Assembly: GCF_003367505.1 (NCBI RefSeq)
Contig: NZ_PXXX01000025.1
Span: forward strand, 1-64,000
Origin: Lysinibacillus capsici
Lineage (GTDB): Bacteria > Bacillota > Bacilli > Bacillales_A > Planococcaceae
Length of the DNA stretch: 64,000 nt
Direction: 5' to 3'
Below are positions 1 to 9,175 of this stretch, piece after piece (within the stretch, counting starts at the first letter, position 1; every line of letters starts with the position of its first letter). Position numbers and translations under genes: made by a program. The notes beneath the pieces were generated by a model. It did no database searches. It was not told the origin of the DNA and saw only the letters and a program-made list of their open reading frames with translations.

Positions 1-48
1 TTCAGTTTTCAAGGTTCATTATTTAAGTCGTTTTTCAGCGACTTCTTT

Positions 49-77
49 ATATTAACATCTCATTCAAAACATGTCAA
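49..77 (-). promoter_or_regulatory. rRNA operon promoter P2 (reads left)
   Basis: On the minus strand there is a perfect TTGACA -35 (72-77), a 17-base spacer and a TAATAT -10 (49-54). Downstream (48 to 1) the leader ends in AACCTTGAAAACTGAA, a sequence typical of Bacillales rRNA operon leaders and spacers. The 16S gene itself lies outside the window. A rrn operon next to ygxA matches rrnD of B. subtilis. Confidence 0.8.
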
Positions 78-143
78 CAACTTTTTTAAAAAAGTTTTTT
101 GTGTTTTTCTGAGTTATTCGTTTATGTCTTAGCGACAATTAAT

Positions 144-173
144 ATAATACAATACTAAGATATTATTCGTCAA
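144..173 (-). promoter_or_regulatory. rRNA operon promoter P1 (reads left)
   Basis: A minus-strand TTGACG -35 (168-173), an 18-base spacer and a TATTAT -10 (144-149) lie about 95 bases upstream of P2. Tandem P1/P2 promoters are usual for Bacillus rRNA operons. The surrounding sequence is AT-rich. Confidence 0.7.
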
Positions 174-183
174 CTACTTTTCT

Positions 184-219
184 AAAAAAATATCGAGGTA
201 TTTTTTAGATACCTCGATT
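184..219 (-). terminator. Terminator after ygxA
   Basis: A hairpin with ATCGAGGTAT and ATACCTCGAT arms is followed on the minus strand by a run of seven T. It lies 16 bases past the ygxA stop and just upstream of the rRNA promoters, so it insulates the rRNA operon from ygxA transcription. Confidence 0.85.
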
Positions 220-234
220 ACAAGCATACTACAG

Positions 235-1122
235 TCATTGCCCCATTTCTAGAGCATCTTTATTTACCTTGTAATGACGGTGAAATATCCTATCATTTTT
301 CGCTGCAATGGGTTCAATTTGAATATAGCCTTTATCCACTAGATACTCAACAAACACTTCTAAATCCACTGAGTAGTTAACAAGTTCATGATGATCATGT
401 AATTCCTGAATAGTCCACATTTCTTTTGTTTGCATGACTTCTAATATATGCTGTGCCCCATCTCGTGTACGAGAGTGGATTAAAAACTCACTTGCTAAAA
501 ACAATAATTCTAAGCGCTTTTCTATTGGCTCATTACTTGTCACTAGCTCTTCATACAGCTTATAGATGGCTGGCTCGATTTTTTTCACCTGTGCCCAAAC
601 AGTTACTTCAGGATACAGGCCACTATCGATAATAGATAGGCGGCCTAGATGATGTAGGGAATCCACAACATGATTATAAGCATCTAAGTAACTTCCTTTA
701 TCAAAGTATTCTTTCCCCTCCAAATAGCGACGAATTAACTTTGAAAATTGAATACCTGTTTTAATTTTACGACCACTATACGGAAATTCCTGCAATTCGA
801 TTTTTAGTTTATGCAGAAATTCATTCCGATCAAATAATACTCTACCGAAGAATATCCAATCAACAACCTTTCTATTTGAACCGATGAGTAACCATTTTCG
901 AATTAATTTCTCCGTAACAGTATGTAGAGCGATTTTATTTCCTTCATATAAGTAATGTTTTGAAAAGACTGGTTGCTCTGCTTCTTTTACGATAATGAGT
1001 AAAACCGTATCAAATGTATCTGTAACGTTACTTTGTTCTTCACGCTTTTCCACTAAAATTACGCCTAATGTATTCGACTGACTCGCACGTTCTTGATATA
1101 TCGGACGCAGTACTTGCTCCAT
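235..1122 (-). CDS. ygxA: Nucleotidyltransferase-like protein YgxA
   Basis: This 295-aa protein matches the YgxA family, annotated as nucleotidyltransferase-like with no proven reaction. The N-terminal half has the alpha/beta pattern of the fold. The C-terminal part, including the stretch WTIQELHDHHELVNYSVDLE, looks like a helical or winged-helix domain. The start is ATG at 1122: AAAGGAGGG lies six bases upstream, whereas an in-frame ATG at 1143 lacks a site. It is the last gene before the rRNA operon, as in B. subtilis. It has no membrane segment or signal peptide. Family assignment is firm; function is unknown. Confidence 0.8.
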   Translation of the reverse strand: MEQVLRPIYQERASQSNTLGVILVEKREEQSNVTDTFDTVLLIIVKEAEQPVFSKHYLYEGNKIALHTVTEKLIRKWLLIGSNRKVVDWIFFGRVLFDRNEFLHKLKIELQEFPYSGRKIKTGIQFSKLIRRYLEGKEYFDKGSYLDAYNHVVDSLHHLGRLSIIDSGLYPEVTVWAQVKKIEPAIYKLYEELVTSNEPIEKRLELLFLASEFLIHSRTRDGAQHILEVMQTKEMWTIQELHDHHELVNYSVDLEVFVEYLVDKGYIQIEPIAAKNDRIFHRHYKVNKDALEMGQ

Positions 1123-1271
1123 GTTCAGCCCTCCTTTATTCATATAGGTTGTTTTGTTCCGTTAAAATTTCGACATACTCTAAAAGTATTCCTTCTTTCA
1201 TTCAGTTCAAAGCTAAAATACTTTGCCCTTATATGTTATAGTAGATTTTAGATTGGGAGGCAAGATGAAAT

Positions 1272-1622
1272 ATGAAACCTTATAAAAGTAAAATTAATAA
1301 AATTCGTTCATTCGCATTAGCACTAATCTTTTTTGGTTTTATTGTCATGTACGGAGGGATTTTCTTTAAAAACAGCCCGATATTAGTTTTAATTTTCATG
1401 TCACTAGGTGTTCTTTGTATTATCGGTAGCACAGTTGTATATGCGTGGATCGGATTACTGTCAACAAGAGCGATTCAAGTAGAGTGTCCTAATTGCCATA
1501 AACATACAAAGGTTTTAGGCCGAGTAGATATGTGCATGTACTGCAATGAGCCATTAACACTTGATCCTACTCTAGAAGGTAAAGAGTTCGATCAATCCTA
1601 TAATAAAACAAAAAAATCCTAG
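1272..1622 (+). CDS. ygzB: YgzB family membrane protein with zinc-ribbon tail (UPF0295)
   Basis: This 116-aa protein has two hydrophobic membrane segments (roughly residues 13-33 and 38-60) and a cytosolic tail with a CPNC...CMYC pair, which probably binds zinc. The sequence matches the UPF0295/YgzB family of Bacillales, whose role is unknown. It is transcribed divergently from ygxA and convergently with perR, sharing a bidirectional terminator with perR. The start is ATG, with GGAGG (1257-1261) about ten bases upstream. Confidence 0.85.
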   Translation: MKPYKSKINKIRSFALALIFFGFIVMYGGIFFKNSPILVLIFMSLGVLCIIGSTVVYAWIGLLSTRAIQVECPNCHKHTKVLGRVDMCMYCNEPLTLDPTLEGKEFDQSYNKTKKS

Positions 1623-1647
1623 CCCTTTTTAAGAGCTAGGATTTTTA
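1612..1647 (+). terminator. Bidirectional terminator between ygzB and perR
   Basis: The arms AAAAATCCTAGC and GCTAGGATTTTT pair around an 11-base loop. A-runs and T-runs on both sides let it work in both directions. It overlaps both stop codons. Confidence 0.85.
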
Positions 1648-2088
1648 TTGTACTTTAGCAGTAGCAACTTTACATGATGGACAAGTGCCGTATATCTCTA
1701 AGCGATGCGAATGCACATCAAAGCCTGTTACCTGTGATGCAAAATGCTCTATTTCGTCGAGTCCAGGATAATGGAAATCGACGATCTTACCACAGCATTC
1801 ACAAATCATATGGTAATGATCGTTTGTCACGAAATCAAAGCGACTTGAAGCATCCCCGTAAGTTAGCTCTTTCACAAGACCTACTTCACGAAATACACGC
1901 AGGTTGTTATAAACAGTCGCTACACTCATATTAGGGAACTTACCCTCAAGAGCTTTATAAATTTCATCGGCAGTAGGATGTGCCATTGATTGAATTAGAT
2001 ATTCCAAAATAGCATGACGCTGAGGAGTAATACGTACACCAGTTGTTTTCAACGTGTCCAGTGCATCTTGTAAATGCGTTGCAGACAT
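1645..2088 (-). CDS. perR: Peroxide-sensing repressor PerR (Fur family)
   Basis: PerR represses peroxide-defence and iron-handling genes; Fe(II)-catalysed oxidation of metal-binding histidines releases it from DNA. The 147-aa product has the N-terminal winged helix ([10 protein letters not shown]) and the regulatory ligands H37, D85, H91, H93 and D104. It also has the structural zinc cysteines C96, C99, C136 and C139. These numbers equal those of B. subtilis PerR when translation starts at ATG 2088. That start has GAGGTG seven bases upstream; the ATG at 2094 lies only one base from it. A PerR box at 2121-2135 implies autoregulation. Neighbours bcp and gsaB match B. subtilis. Confidence 0.95.
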   Translation of the reverse strand: MSATHLQDALDTLKTTGVRITPQRHAILEYLIQSMAHPTADEIYKALEGKFPNMSVATVYNNLRVFREVGLVKELTYGDASSRFDFVTNDHYHMICECCGKIVDFHYPGLDEIEHFASQVTGFDVHSHRLEIYGTCPSCKVATAKVQ

Positions 2089-2120
2089 CGTCATGCACCT
2101 CTTCCATAAGTATTATTAAT

Positions 2121-2135
2121 TTATAATTGTTATAA
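2121..2135 (-). promoter_or_regulatory. PerR box upstream of perR
   Basis: TTATAATTGTTATAA matches the 7-1-7 consensus TTATAATNATTATAA at all but one informative position. It is centred about 40 bases upstream of the perR start, where bound repressor would block the promoter. It supports negative autoregulation. Confidence 0.8.
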
Positions 2136-2209
2136 ATAGTGTATCCAATTCGTACTACTTCGTCAACAATCACACATTGCTTATCCTCAATAAATCAATG
2201 GTTTTTTCC

Positions 2210-3154
2210 TTAATATCCTCTTGATAAATCCATAACATTTTCTAAATCCGTGTCACCCTTTAGCCATTTTGTTAGGCTTGGCTTGAAAATTTCTAAGCTA
2301 CGCTCAACATAACGAGAAGAATGACTGGATACATGAGGTGATACTATAACATTTTGTAATGTCCATAATGGATTGTCGGATGTCAGAGGCTCCTCTTCAA
2401 ATACATCTAAAACTGCGTGTCCTATTTGCTTTCTTTCAATCGCTTGAATGAGTACGTTTTCATCAACTAAATTACCTCGACCAAAATTCATGAAGATCGC
2501 ATTGTTTTTCATCGCAACAAAATGCTCTTCTTTTAATAAATGGGTCGTTTCTGTTGTTTTTGGTAATACAGAAATAACGATATCTGCAAGAGGTAGTGCT
2601 TCTTTCAAATTGGTAAAACTAATCATCGTATTCATATAGGCCGCTTCTTTACCAGAGCGGTTACAGCCAATTGTTGTAACACCAAAAGCTTGCAATAAAC
2701 GCCCAACTTCCGAACCAATGGCACCTGGCCCCAAAATAAGTGCCGTACTATCTCGTAATTCCGTTTGTTGTGTTTTTTTCGACCATTCATTTTTCTTTTG
2801 CTGCTCATACATCCAAGGCAAAGCTCGTTTAATGGCTAAAATATGAGCAAGAATCGATTCAGCCATAGGCGTTTTATGAATGCCACGAACATTTGAAACT
2901 AGAATCCTGCGTTCAATAATAGCCTGAGCTGGCATTTTTTCTATACCTGCCGATGCAACAAAAATCCATTTTAGCTTTGTAGCAGATTGAATACTCTCTT
3001 CTGTTAAATCTTCACCATATGTAACTAATACATCCGCTTGTTGAAGCTCTTCATTTGATATGCTCTTTTCAAAGATAAATTCAAGCTGTGGAAATTCTGC
3101 TACTAATGGTTCTCGTAAATCTGGTCTAGGTTCAAATGTAAAATAGATTCTCAT
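2210..3154 (-). CDS. D-2-hydroxyacid dehydrogenase
   Basis: This NAD(P)-dependent oxidoreductase of 314 aa would reduce 2-keto acids to D-2-hydroxy acids in the cytosol. The Rossmann motif GPGAIGSEVG lies near residue 142. The catalytic triad of the family is present as Arg in NFGRGNLVDE, Glu in DVFEEEPL and His in SPHVSSHS. Length is normal for the family. The start overlaps the bcp stop by four bases (ATGA), so the two genes are translationally coupled. Substrate cannot be read from the sequence; glyoxylate, hydroxypyruvate or a D-lactate-like acid are all possible. Confidence 0.85.
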   Translation of the reverse strand: MRIYFTFEPRPDLREPLVAEFPQLEFIFEKSISNEELQQADVLVTYGEDLTEESIQSATKLKWIFVASAGIEKMPAQAIIERRILVSNVRGIHKTPMAESILAHILAIKRALPWMYEQQKKNEWSKKTQQTELRDSTALILGPGAIGSEVGRLLQAFGVTTIGCNRSGKEAAYMNTMISFTNLKEALPLADIVISVLPKTTETTHLLKEEHFVAMKNNAIFMNFGRGNLVDENVLIQAIERKQIGHAVLDVFEEEPLTSDNPLWTLQNVIVSPHVSSHSSRYVERSLEIFKPSLTKWLKGDTDLENVMDLSRGY

Positions 3155-3627
3155 TGTTTTGCCTCCTGTTCTGCTAAATAAGCATATACTTCTTCAATAT
3201 GATTTTTCACTCGAACTTTGCGCCAAGCTTTTACAAGCTTCCCCTCAGCATCAATTAAAAACGTTGAACGCTCTATGCCCATATATTCACGTCCATACAT
3301 TTTCTTTAAAACCCATACATCATAAGCTTCAGCAATAGCATGGTCCTCATCCACTAATAATGAAAATGGCAAACCATGCTTATCAATAAATTTTATATGC
3401 TTGCTTGCGTTATCTGGGCTAACACCCAGAACAACAGCATTTAAATGACTGAAGTCCTCAAACTTATCGCGAAAATCACATGCCTCCATCGTGCAGCCTG
3501 GTGTCATATCCTTTGGGTAAAAGTATAAAATAACATTTTTTCCTTTAAAATCAGCTAAATGCACCATCTCGCCCTTTTCGTTCAATAGAGAAAAATCCGG
3601 CGCCTTTTGTCCTTCTAGTAATGTCAT
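3151..3627 (-). CDS. bcp: Thioredoxin-dependent thiol peroxidase (BCP type)
   Basis: This atypical 2-Cys peroxiredoxin reduces peroxides using thioredoxin. The 158-aa protein has the family motif PGCTMEAC, with the peroxidatic Cys45 and resolving Cys50 five residues apart. The start is ATG 3627 with GAGGAG upstream. It lies between perR and gsaB as in B. subtilis (ygaF) and is the first gene of a pair with the hydroxyacid dehydrogenase. No PerR box was seen in its own promoter region, so direct PerR control is not supported here. Confidence 0.93.
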   Translation of the reverse strand: MTLLEGQKAPDFSLLNEKGEMVHLADFKGKNVILYFYPKDMTPGCTMEACDFRDKFEDFSHLNAVVLGVSPDNASKHIKFIDKHGLPFSLLVDEDHAIAEAYDVWVLKKMYGREYMGIERSTFLIDAEGKLVKAWRKVRVKNHIEEVYAYLAEQEAKQ

Positions 3628-3756
3628 ACAATCTCCTCCTCTGTAGGTCCTATTTTACTCTAAGTAACAAATCAAGTCATATCCCTTAATTTCTTTGGAT
3701 TTCTTACACCGATAGGTCTACAATAGATTACGTATAAAAAGTTAGGAGGCAATTCT

Positions 3757-5043
3757 ATGAATCATGCAAAATCTGAAGCAATACATGAAGAGGCATTACA
3801 GCATATTGTTGGTGGTGTAAACAGCCCTTCTCGTTCATATAAAGCAGTAGGTGGCGGTTCTCCTGTAGCCATGGCGCGAGGAAAAGGCGCTTATTTTTGG
3901 GATGTAGATGGCAATCGTTATATCGACTATCTAGCAGCATATGGTCCAATCGTTACTGGTCATGGTCATCCTCATATTGCAAAGGCCATTACGCACGCAG
4001 CTGAAAATGGTACATTGTTTGGGACGCCGACTGAATATGAAGTTACTTTCGCAAAAATGTTAAAGGAAGCCATTCCGTCGATGGATAAAGTACGTTTTAA
4101 CAACTCTGGTACAGAAGCTGTTATGACAACGATTCGTGTGGCACGTGCCTATACAGGACGTACAAAAATCATGAAATTTGCTGGTTGCTACCATGGGCAC
4201 TTTGATTTAGTATTAGTGGCTGCCGGATCAGGTCCAGCAACATTAGGAACACCTGATTCAGCGGGCGTGACAACTTCGACTGCTGAAGAAGTTATTACTG
4301 TACCTTTTAATAACCCTGAAGCCTTTACAGAAGCCATGGATAAATGGGGCGAGGAGATTGCAGCTATTTTAATCGAGCCAATAGTAGGAAACTTCGGTAT
4401 CGTTGAACCAAAGCCAGGCTTTCTTGAATTAGTACATGCTACAGCAAAGGAAAAAGGGGCCCTAACGATTTATGATGAGGTCATCACGGCCTTCCGCTTC
4501 CACTATGGTGGCGCTCAAAATTTACTTGACCTAACACCTGATCTAACTGCACTTGGTAAAGTTATTGGTGGTGGTTTACCAATCGGTGCTTATGGCGGAC
4601 GTAAAGAGATTATGGATACTGTGGCACCTCTCGGCCCAGCATACCAAGCGGGTACGATGGCTGGAAATCCTGCATCTATGCAAGCTGGTATTGCTTGCCT
4701 AGAAGTTCTACAAACACCAGGTATATACGAGGAAATGGATAGATTAGGCGCAATTTTAGAAGAAGGTGTTTTAGCTGCTGCTAAAAAACATGGCGTAACC
4801 ATCACGTTAAATCGTCTTAAAGGAGCTCTTACTATTTACTTTACAGATGTGAAGGTAGAAAACTATGAGCAAGCTGAAAGCTCTGATGGTGAAATATTTG
4901 GACGCTTCTTTAAACACATGCTTGAGCAAGGTATTAATCTAGCTCCTTCTAAATATGAAGCATGGTTCTTAACAACTGAGCATACAGAAGCAGATATTCA
5001 GGAAACAATTGAAGCAGTAGATATTGCGTTTTCTCAATTATAA
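3757..5043 (+). CDS. gsaB: Glutamate-1-semialdehyde 2,1-aminomutase
   Basis: This PLP enzyme of the class III aminotransferase fold converts glutamate-1-semialdehyde to 5-aminolevulinate, the C5-pathway precursor of heme. The 428-aa sequence has the N-terminal [15 protein letters not shown], the NNSGTEAVM phosphate-binding loop, and the Schiff-base lysine in [16 protein letters not shown] (about residue 270). It fits the second copy (GsaB/HemL2) found next to bcp and perR in Bacillus rather than hemL of the hem operon. The start is ATG with AGGAGG seven bases upstream. A terminator follows. Confidence 0.93.
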   Translation: MNHAKSEAIHEEALQHIVGGVNSPSRSYKAVGGGSPVAMARGKGAYFWDVDGNRYIDYLAAYGPIVTGHGHPHIAKAITHAAENGTLFGTPTEYEVTFAKMLKEAIPSMDKVRFNNSGTEAVMTTIRVARAYTGRTKIMKFAGCYHGHFDLVLVAAGSGPATLGTPDSAGVTTSTAEEVITVPFNNPEAFTEAMDKWGEEIAAILIEPIVGNFGIVEPKPGFLELVHATAKEKGALTIYDEVITAFRFHYGGAQNLLDLTPDLTALGKVIGGGLPIGAYGGRKEIMDTVAPLGPAYQAGTMAGNPASMQAGIACLEVLQTPGIYEEMDRLGAILEEGVLAAAKKHGVTITLNRLKGALTIYFTDVKVENYEQAESSDGEIFGRFFKHMLEQGINLAPSKYEAWFLTTEHTEADIQETIEAVDIAFSQL

Positions 5044-5052
5044 TCTTGACAA

Positions 5053-5089
5053 GAAAAAGGCGACTTGCAAGTAGAAGTCGCCTTTTTCT
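5053..5089 (+). terminator. Terminator after gsaB
   Basis: AAAAAGGCGACTT pairs with AAGTCGCCTTTTT around an eight-base loop and ends in a T-run, ten bases past the stop. Confidence 0.88.
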
Positions 5090-5178
5090 TATTCATCCAT
5101 GCAAATCTATGTATTTTATGAGCACTTCCTTCTATAATGTAAAGAAGCTAAAAAATATTAGACAGAAAGGACATCTTT

Positions 5179-6267
5179 ATGAAATTAGGTGCCCGTGTAT
5201 TTAAAACTGGTGTAGCTATCGTATTTGCATTATTTATTGCAGAGTTGTTGAAACTACCTTCACCTGTTTTTGCTGGAATTGCAGCTATTTTTGCTATTCA
5301 GCCTTCTATTTATCGTTCTTACCAAACCATTGTGGAGCAAGTACAAGCGAATATTATAGGTGCGACAATTGCCGTCATTTTTGGCTTACTTTTTGGCCAC
5401 CATGTCGTTGCCATTGGTATAGCTGTCATAATAGCTATCGGTTTAATGTTAAAGTTTAGACTCGAAAAATCACTTTCGCTAGCGTTGGTTTCAGTTGTAG
5501 CTATTATGGAATTTCAAGGGGATGACTTTTTAACATTTGGTTTGATACGCTTTGTTACGATATTAGTTGGGGTATTAGCAGCATTTGTCGTAAATCTTGT
5601 GTTCTTACCACCTAAATACGAGGTAAAACTATTTCGCAAAATTTATATTTTACAAGATGATATTATTCGTTGGACACGACTGGCTGTACGGCAAGCTTCT
5701 GAGCATACATCCACAAAAACAGCATTAAGTAAGTTTAAAAACCGTATGCTACGAGTGGATACGCTGTATGATTTATATAAGGAAGAGCGTAATTACTTTA
5801 AAAATAAAAAATATGTCAAAGCTCGCAAACTAGTAGTCTATCGTCAAATGATTTTAACTTCCAAGAAAAGCTTGGAATTGCTACAGCGTTTGCATAATCA
5901 CGAAAATGAATTAGCTCAGCTCCCTACCCAATTTCATTTAATGATTCAGGAGAGACTTGATTCCTTGCTAACGTACCATGAGCAATTGCTCTTAAAATAT
6001 ACAGGGAAGCTAAAGCCTGAGCATTCGGAGTGGAGTAAAAGCATTGACTATGTCCAACGTAATGAGCTGATGGAAATTTTCATCAAGCAAATCAACTTTG
6101 CTCGTGAAGAAGGCGATACGGAGTTTTCTAGCTATCACCTACTCTATATTTTATCGCGTATTTTAGATTATGAGGAAAACTTAGAACATCTTGATACACT
6201 TATTGTTTCTTACCAAAGCTATCATGGACATGAAATCAATGTAGAATTTGAAGAAGAATTCATATAG
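5179..6267 (+). CDS. ygaE: Aromatic acid exporter family membrane protein (YgaE-like)
   Basis: This 362-aa protein has an N-terminal membrane domain of about six segments (residues 1-145), with the sequence KLPSPVFAGIAAIFAIQPSIYRS typical of the FUSC/aromatic-acid-exporter group. A long, charged, mostly helical cytosolic tail follows. Members are proposed exporters of aromatic acids, but the substrate here is unknown. It sits downstream of gsaB as ygaE does in B. subtilis. The start is ATG with AGAAAGGA upstream. In B. subtilis its other neighbour is ygaD; here a 16-kb block separates them. Confidence 0.82.
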   Translation: MKLGARVFKTGVAIVFALFIAELLKLPSPVFAGIAAIFAIQPSIYRSYQTIVEQVQANIIGATIAVIFGLLFGHHVVAIGIAVIIAIGLMLKFRLEKSLSLALVSVVAIMEFQGDDFLTFGLIRFVTILVGVLAAFVVNLVFLPPKYEVKLFRKIYILQDDIIRWTRLAVRQASEHTSTKTALSKFKNRMLRVDTLYDLYKEERNYFKNKKYVKARKLVVYRQMILTSKKSLELLQRLHNHENELAQLPTQFHLMIQERLDSLLTYHEQLLLKYTGKLKPEHSEWSKSIDYVQRNELMEIFIKQINFAREEGDTEFSSYHLLYILSRILDYEENLEHLDTLIVSYQSYHGHEINVEFEEEFI

Positions 6268-6278
6268 CTAACATTTTG

Positions 6279-6348
6279 GCGACAGATTACCTTGATTCAG
6301 GGGGATTTTGATCACCCATTGAATAAGATAAGTCTGTCGGCTTTTTTT
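6279..6348 (+). terminator. Long-stem terminator after ygaE
   Basis: GACAGATTA pairs with the distal GTCTGTC, with inner pairing of TTGATTCA against TGAATAAG, then a run of seven T. It lies just past the ygaE stop. Confidence 0.75.
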
Positions 6349-6352
6349 ATAC

Positions 6353-6384
6353 AAAAAACCTCCAAGTAGTAATCTACTTAGAGG
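6353..6384 (-). terminator. Terminator of the Ter module (after telA)
   Basis: On the minus strand CCTCTAAGTAG pairs with CTACTTGGAGG and is followed by six T. It lies a few bases past the telA stop and closes the gene run that starts at 13626. Confidence 0.85.
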
Positions 6385-6391
6385 AAAGGAG

Positions 6392-7426
6392 CTAAGAACG
6401 CAATGTTAGCAATTGTTGCTCTGCTTGTTGGCGTTTGACCGTTTGTTCAGCACGTAAATGCTGATAATTGGCAATGCCTGATACAATAGTATCCCACATT
6501 TCTTCAAGAGTCTTGGTAGTGTTGGATTGTTGAGCCATGGCAGTACTTAATTGCACCGCTTCCTTGCTAGCTCCCCCAAATTGCCTCATACGATCTTCAA
6601 AGGCAGAGGCTGATTGACTTTGTAATTGTTGACGTCTTTCATTAACTGCATTCATCAAACCCATTTTAAAAACAGGAATGGTTTTAACAAAAGCCCCATT
6701 AATTTGTTCTATCAATTCACTGTTACCATTACGTAGCATATCGATTTGAGGGGCTGTGATAATAGCCACCATACGCGATTTTTCTAAGTCATCTATTTTT
6801 TGCTGGAGCATCTCTGCAATACCTTGCAAACGATTTAGCTCCATTTTCGCCAGCTGATTTCCTGCTTCACTCTGTTTTTCATACATCGGAATCAATGTTG
6901 TTTGGACCTCATGAAGCTTCATGTCAGTTGCTACGATATACTTTTCTAGTTCAAGATAGTACATGAGGTCTTCTTGATATAAGCGTGCAAGTACTCGGTT
7001 ATCCTTCGCTAATTCCTCTTCCATCAGTACAAATTGATAATGGATTTTCTCAATATCTCTCCCCAGTCCATTATATTTCGTAAATAAATCGCCATCATTT
7101 TTGGTCTTACGTGCAAACAGCTTTTTAAAAAAGCCCTTTTGCTCTGTAAAATCTTGTTTGTCGAATGTCTGCATAAGGGCTTCAAGCTGCTTAAATAATT
7201 CATTTGATTCGAAAGTTGTTGACTGGGTGATGATGGCTAAAATTTGATCTGCAAATGTAGCTAATTTTGTAGACGGCTCTTTTCCCAAAGCTAATAGCTC
7301 TATCTGATTTTTTATATTGATTTGATTGGCAATTTGCCGTACCTCTGCATGATCCCTTAACTGTTCTTTGAAGGCTTCTGCTGTTTCCAGTGTCAGCTGC
7401 TTCAGCGTCAACGAGTTATTCGACAT
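6392..7426 (-). CDS. yceH: Toxic anion resistance protein (TelA/KlaA family)
   Basis: This 344-aa, largely helical cytosolic protein belongs to the TelA family associated with tellurite and other stress resistance. Its biochemical activity is not established. Long coiled-coil stretches are visible (about residues 120-250), including EKSRMVAIITAPQIDMLRNG, a conserved TelA core. GGAAGGAGG lies upstream of the ATG. It is the last gene of the module and follows yceG by 22 bases, as yceG-yceH do in B. subtilis. It is complete. Confidence 0.88.
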   Translation of the reverse strand: MSNNSLTLKQLTLETAEAFKEQLRDHAEVRQIANQINIKNQIELLALGKEPSTKLATFADQILAIITQSTTFESNELFKQLEALMQTFDKQDFTEQKGFFKKLFARKTKNDGDLFTKYNGLGRDIEKIHYQFVLMEEELAKDNRVLARLYQEDLMYYLELEKYIVATDMKLHEVQTTLIPMYEKQSEAGNQLAKMELNRLQGIAEMLQQKIDDLEKSRMVAIITAPQIDMLRNGNSELIEQINGAFVKTIPVFKMGLMNAVNERRQQLQSQSASAFEDRMRQFGGASKEAVQLSTAMAQQSNTTKTLEEMWDTIVSGIANYQHLRAEQTVKRQQAEQQLLTLRS

Positions 7427-7448
7427 TCGTGCCGCCTCCTTCCTATCA

Positions 7449-9080
7449 TCAGAAAAAACGATTAAAGAGTTTTTTTATGATTTTGTCGGGTGCAGTTTTC
7501 TGTGGCTTTGGTTCTTCATAGTGCAAGTCAAACAGCATATGCTCTAAACGGTGTACATCATAACTATCCTCTTGCAAATGCTTTTCTAAATCTAGTTGTC
7601 CTGTCGGATTATAAAAAACAATATCCACACCAAATCGATTTAAAAAGGCCAATAATGCTATATCTTCACGTGATAAAGCTGGTTGTTGAGGTGCTTGATA
7701 TAATACCAGCTTCGGTACCTCTTGGGAATAGTCAAAGCTTTGTAGTAATCTTAGGATCTCCAGTGGAATCATCGACATTTGTTTAAATAAAAATAACTGC
7801 AAATCATATAAGGTCTCATTTGGCTGCTGTTTCAACATGGGCTGCTCACAGGAAGTTTTTATCGTGTGTGCAATCGCACGCTGTAGCTCCAATGTTAACT
7901 CACCGTATTGCCACCAATCACTTTGCATAATACGCTCTACTGATAGTTCTCCATTTACTAGGCAATGCTTATAGTGAAAGTGAAAATTGGCTCTACTCGT
8001 TGGTGCATAGGGGAATTTTTGGACAAAAACAGTTTGCGGATTTGCTAATAACTGATGCATATAATACCAGTATTCTTCCCGTCTGCTCGAAACCCCACTA
8101 ATTTTGGCAAATATGACTGGAATGAGAATCTCATCCCCAATTACTTCAAACTGTGGTCGAACCAAAGCTTTCTCTTTTGCATAAATAAAAATATCATCAT
8201 ATGTCATCCGTAATGTTAAGGAGCGTGGCATAAAATCTTTAAACTGCCAAGGCTTATAGACACCTGATTGCTGATCATGCATTAATTGCTCAAAATGCTG
8301 ACTAGATCGATATCCAACCGTTGCCTGCCGGTCACGCAACTTATCAGGAAATGGCTGTAAAGTTGTTTGATTGGCATACGCATATGTGATAGAGAAAGTA
8401 TCATTAGGATCAATCTCAGCAAATTCATCTATTTTAGCTGGATGAAAAATTAACACATCACAACCGAGCTCCATTAATAACAATAAGAAATAGCGCTGAC
8501 TTAGAGTTGCTTCCCCATACCAAACTACTTTAGGAAAATCATCTGTTGGTTTCATGGATTTTGTCCATAGAATCCAATGGTTTTTTAGCCATTTCACCAT
8601 ATCAATTAAAAAACGGCGAAAGTCATTTGCTAGCAAACCTAACGATTGCTGTTTTTGAAAGAGCTCTACTACTTTAATGGTTGCTAACTGTAAATGGCGA
8701 TTCATTACACTGTCATCATGCTTAGGAATTAATTGATAACCATACATCATTGCCACTAAACGATTAATAGATAGACCTTGTGGAGTTTGTTGATGCTGCG
8801 AAAGGATTGTTTGTATTGCCTGAAAGTCTTTTGGTTCAATATGTTTATTTAATTCTTCACTTAAAATATGGATGTTAGTGTTCTGTGACAATGTAAATAA
8901 CGAATTGAAATAATCATCTTCTTCGATTGGTACGCCCAATACACGAACAGCAATTCTACTAAAGCTCACTTGCTGCTCTGTTGTTTCATAAAATGCACGA
9001 TCCTTTGGTGAATCTTGAAACGCCTGTAGCCAATCATCAGGATGACGCTCCAACACTGATTTAATTGTGATTGTTTGCAT
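7449..9080 (-). CDS. yceG: YceG family protein of the Ter module
   Basis: This 543-aa cytosolic protein is recognised as the YceG component found beside TelA in Bacillus stress clusters. No catalytic motif stands out. Two similar halves may be present: the segments VLIFHPAKIDEFAEIDPNDT (about residue 220) and VDIVFYNPTGQLDLEKHLQE (about residue 500) resemble each other, suggesting an internal duplication. The chosen start is ATG 9080, with AGGAGG nine bases upstream; the longer in-frame ATG at 9104 has no site. The 95-base gap to the HAD gene is the longest inside this enzyme run. Its function is unknown. Confidence 0.8.
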   Translation of the reverse strand: MQTITIKSVLERHPDDWLQAFQDSPKDRAFYETTEQQVSFSRIAVRVLGVPIEEDDYFNSLFTLSQNTNIHILSEELNKHIEPKDFQAIQTILSQHQQTPQGLSINRLVAMMYGYQLIPKHDDSVMNRHLQLATIKVVELFQKQQSLGLLANDFRRFLIDMVKWLKNHWILWTKSMKPTDDFPKVVWYGEATLSQRYFLLLLMELGCDVLIFHPAKIDEFAEIDPNDTFSITYAYANQTTLQPFPDKLRDRQATVGYRSSQHFEQLMHDQQSGVYKPWQFKDFMPRSLTLRMTYDDIFIYAKEKALVRPQFEVIGDEILIPVIFAKISGVSSRREEYWYYMHQLLANPQTVFVQKFPYAPTSRANFHFHYKHCLVNGELSVERIMQSDWWQYGELTLELQRAIAHTIKTSCEQPMLKQQPNETLYDLQLFLFKQMSMIPLEILRLLQSFDYSQEVPKLVLYQAPQQPALSREDIALLAFLNRFGVDIVFYNPTGQLDLEKHLQEDSYDVHRLEHMLFDLHYEEPKPQKTAPDKIIKKLFNRFF

Positions 9081-9175
9081 ACAAACGCACCTCCTAAAAA
9101 TCATCCTCAGCCTATGCTAAAGCATTCATTTGTCATAGGACGTCTCACCTAATGACAACAAAAATATTTGAACAT

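Noticed and set aside
1964..2173. 69-codon minus-strand frame over the perR start
   Set aside because: It runs out of frame through perR and its promoter, with the PerR box inside; no family or separate ribosome site.
3640..3756. PerR box between bcp and gsaB
   Set aside because: No TTATAAT-type inverted repeat was seen in this gap, despite the PerR neighbourhood.
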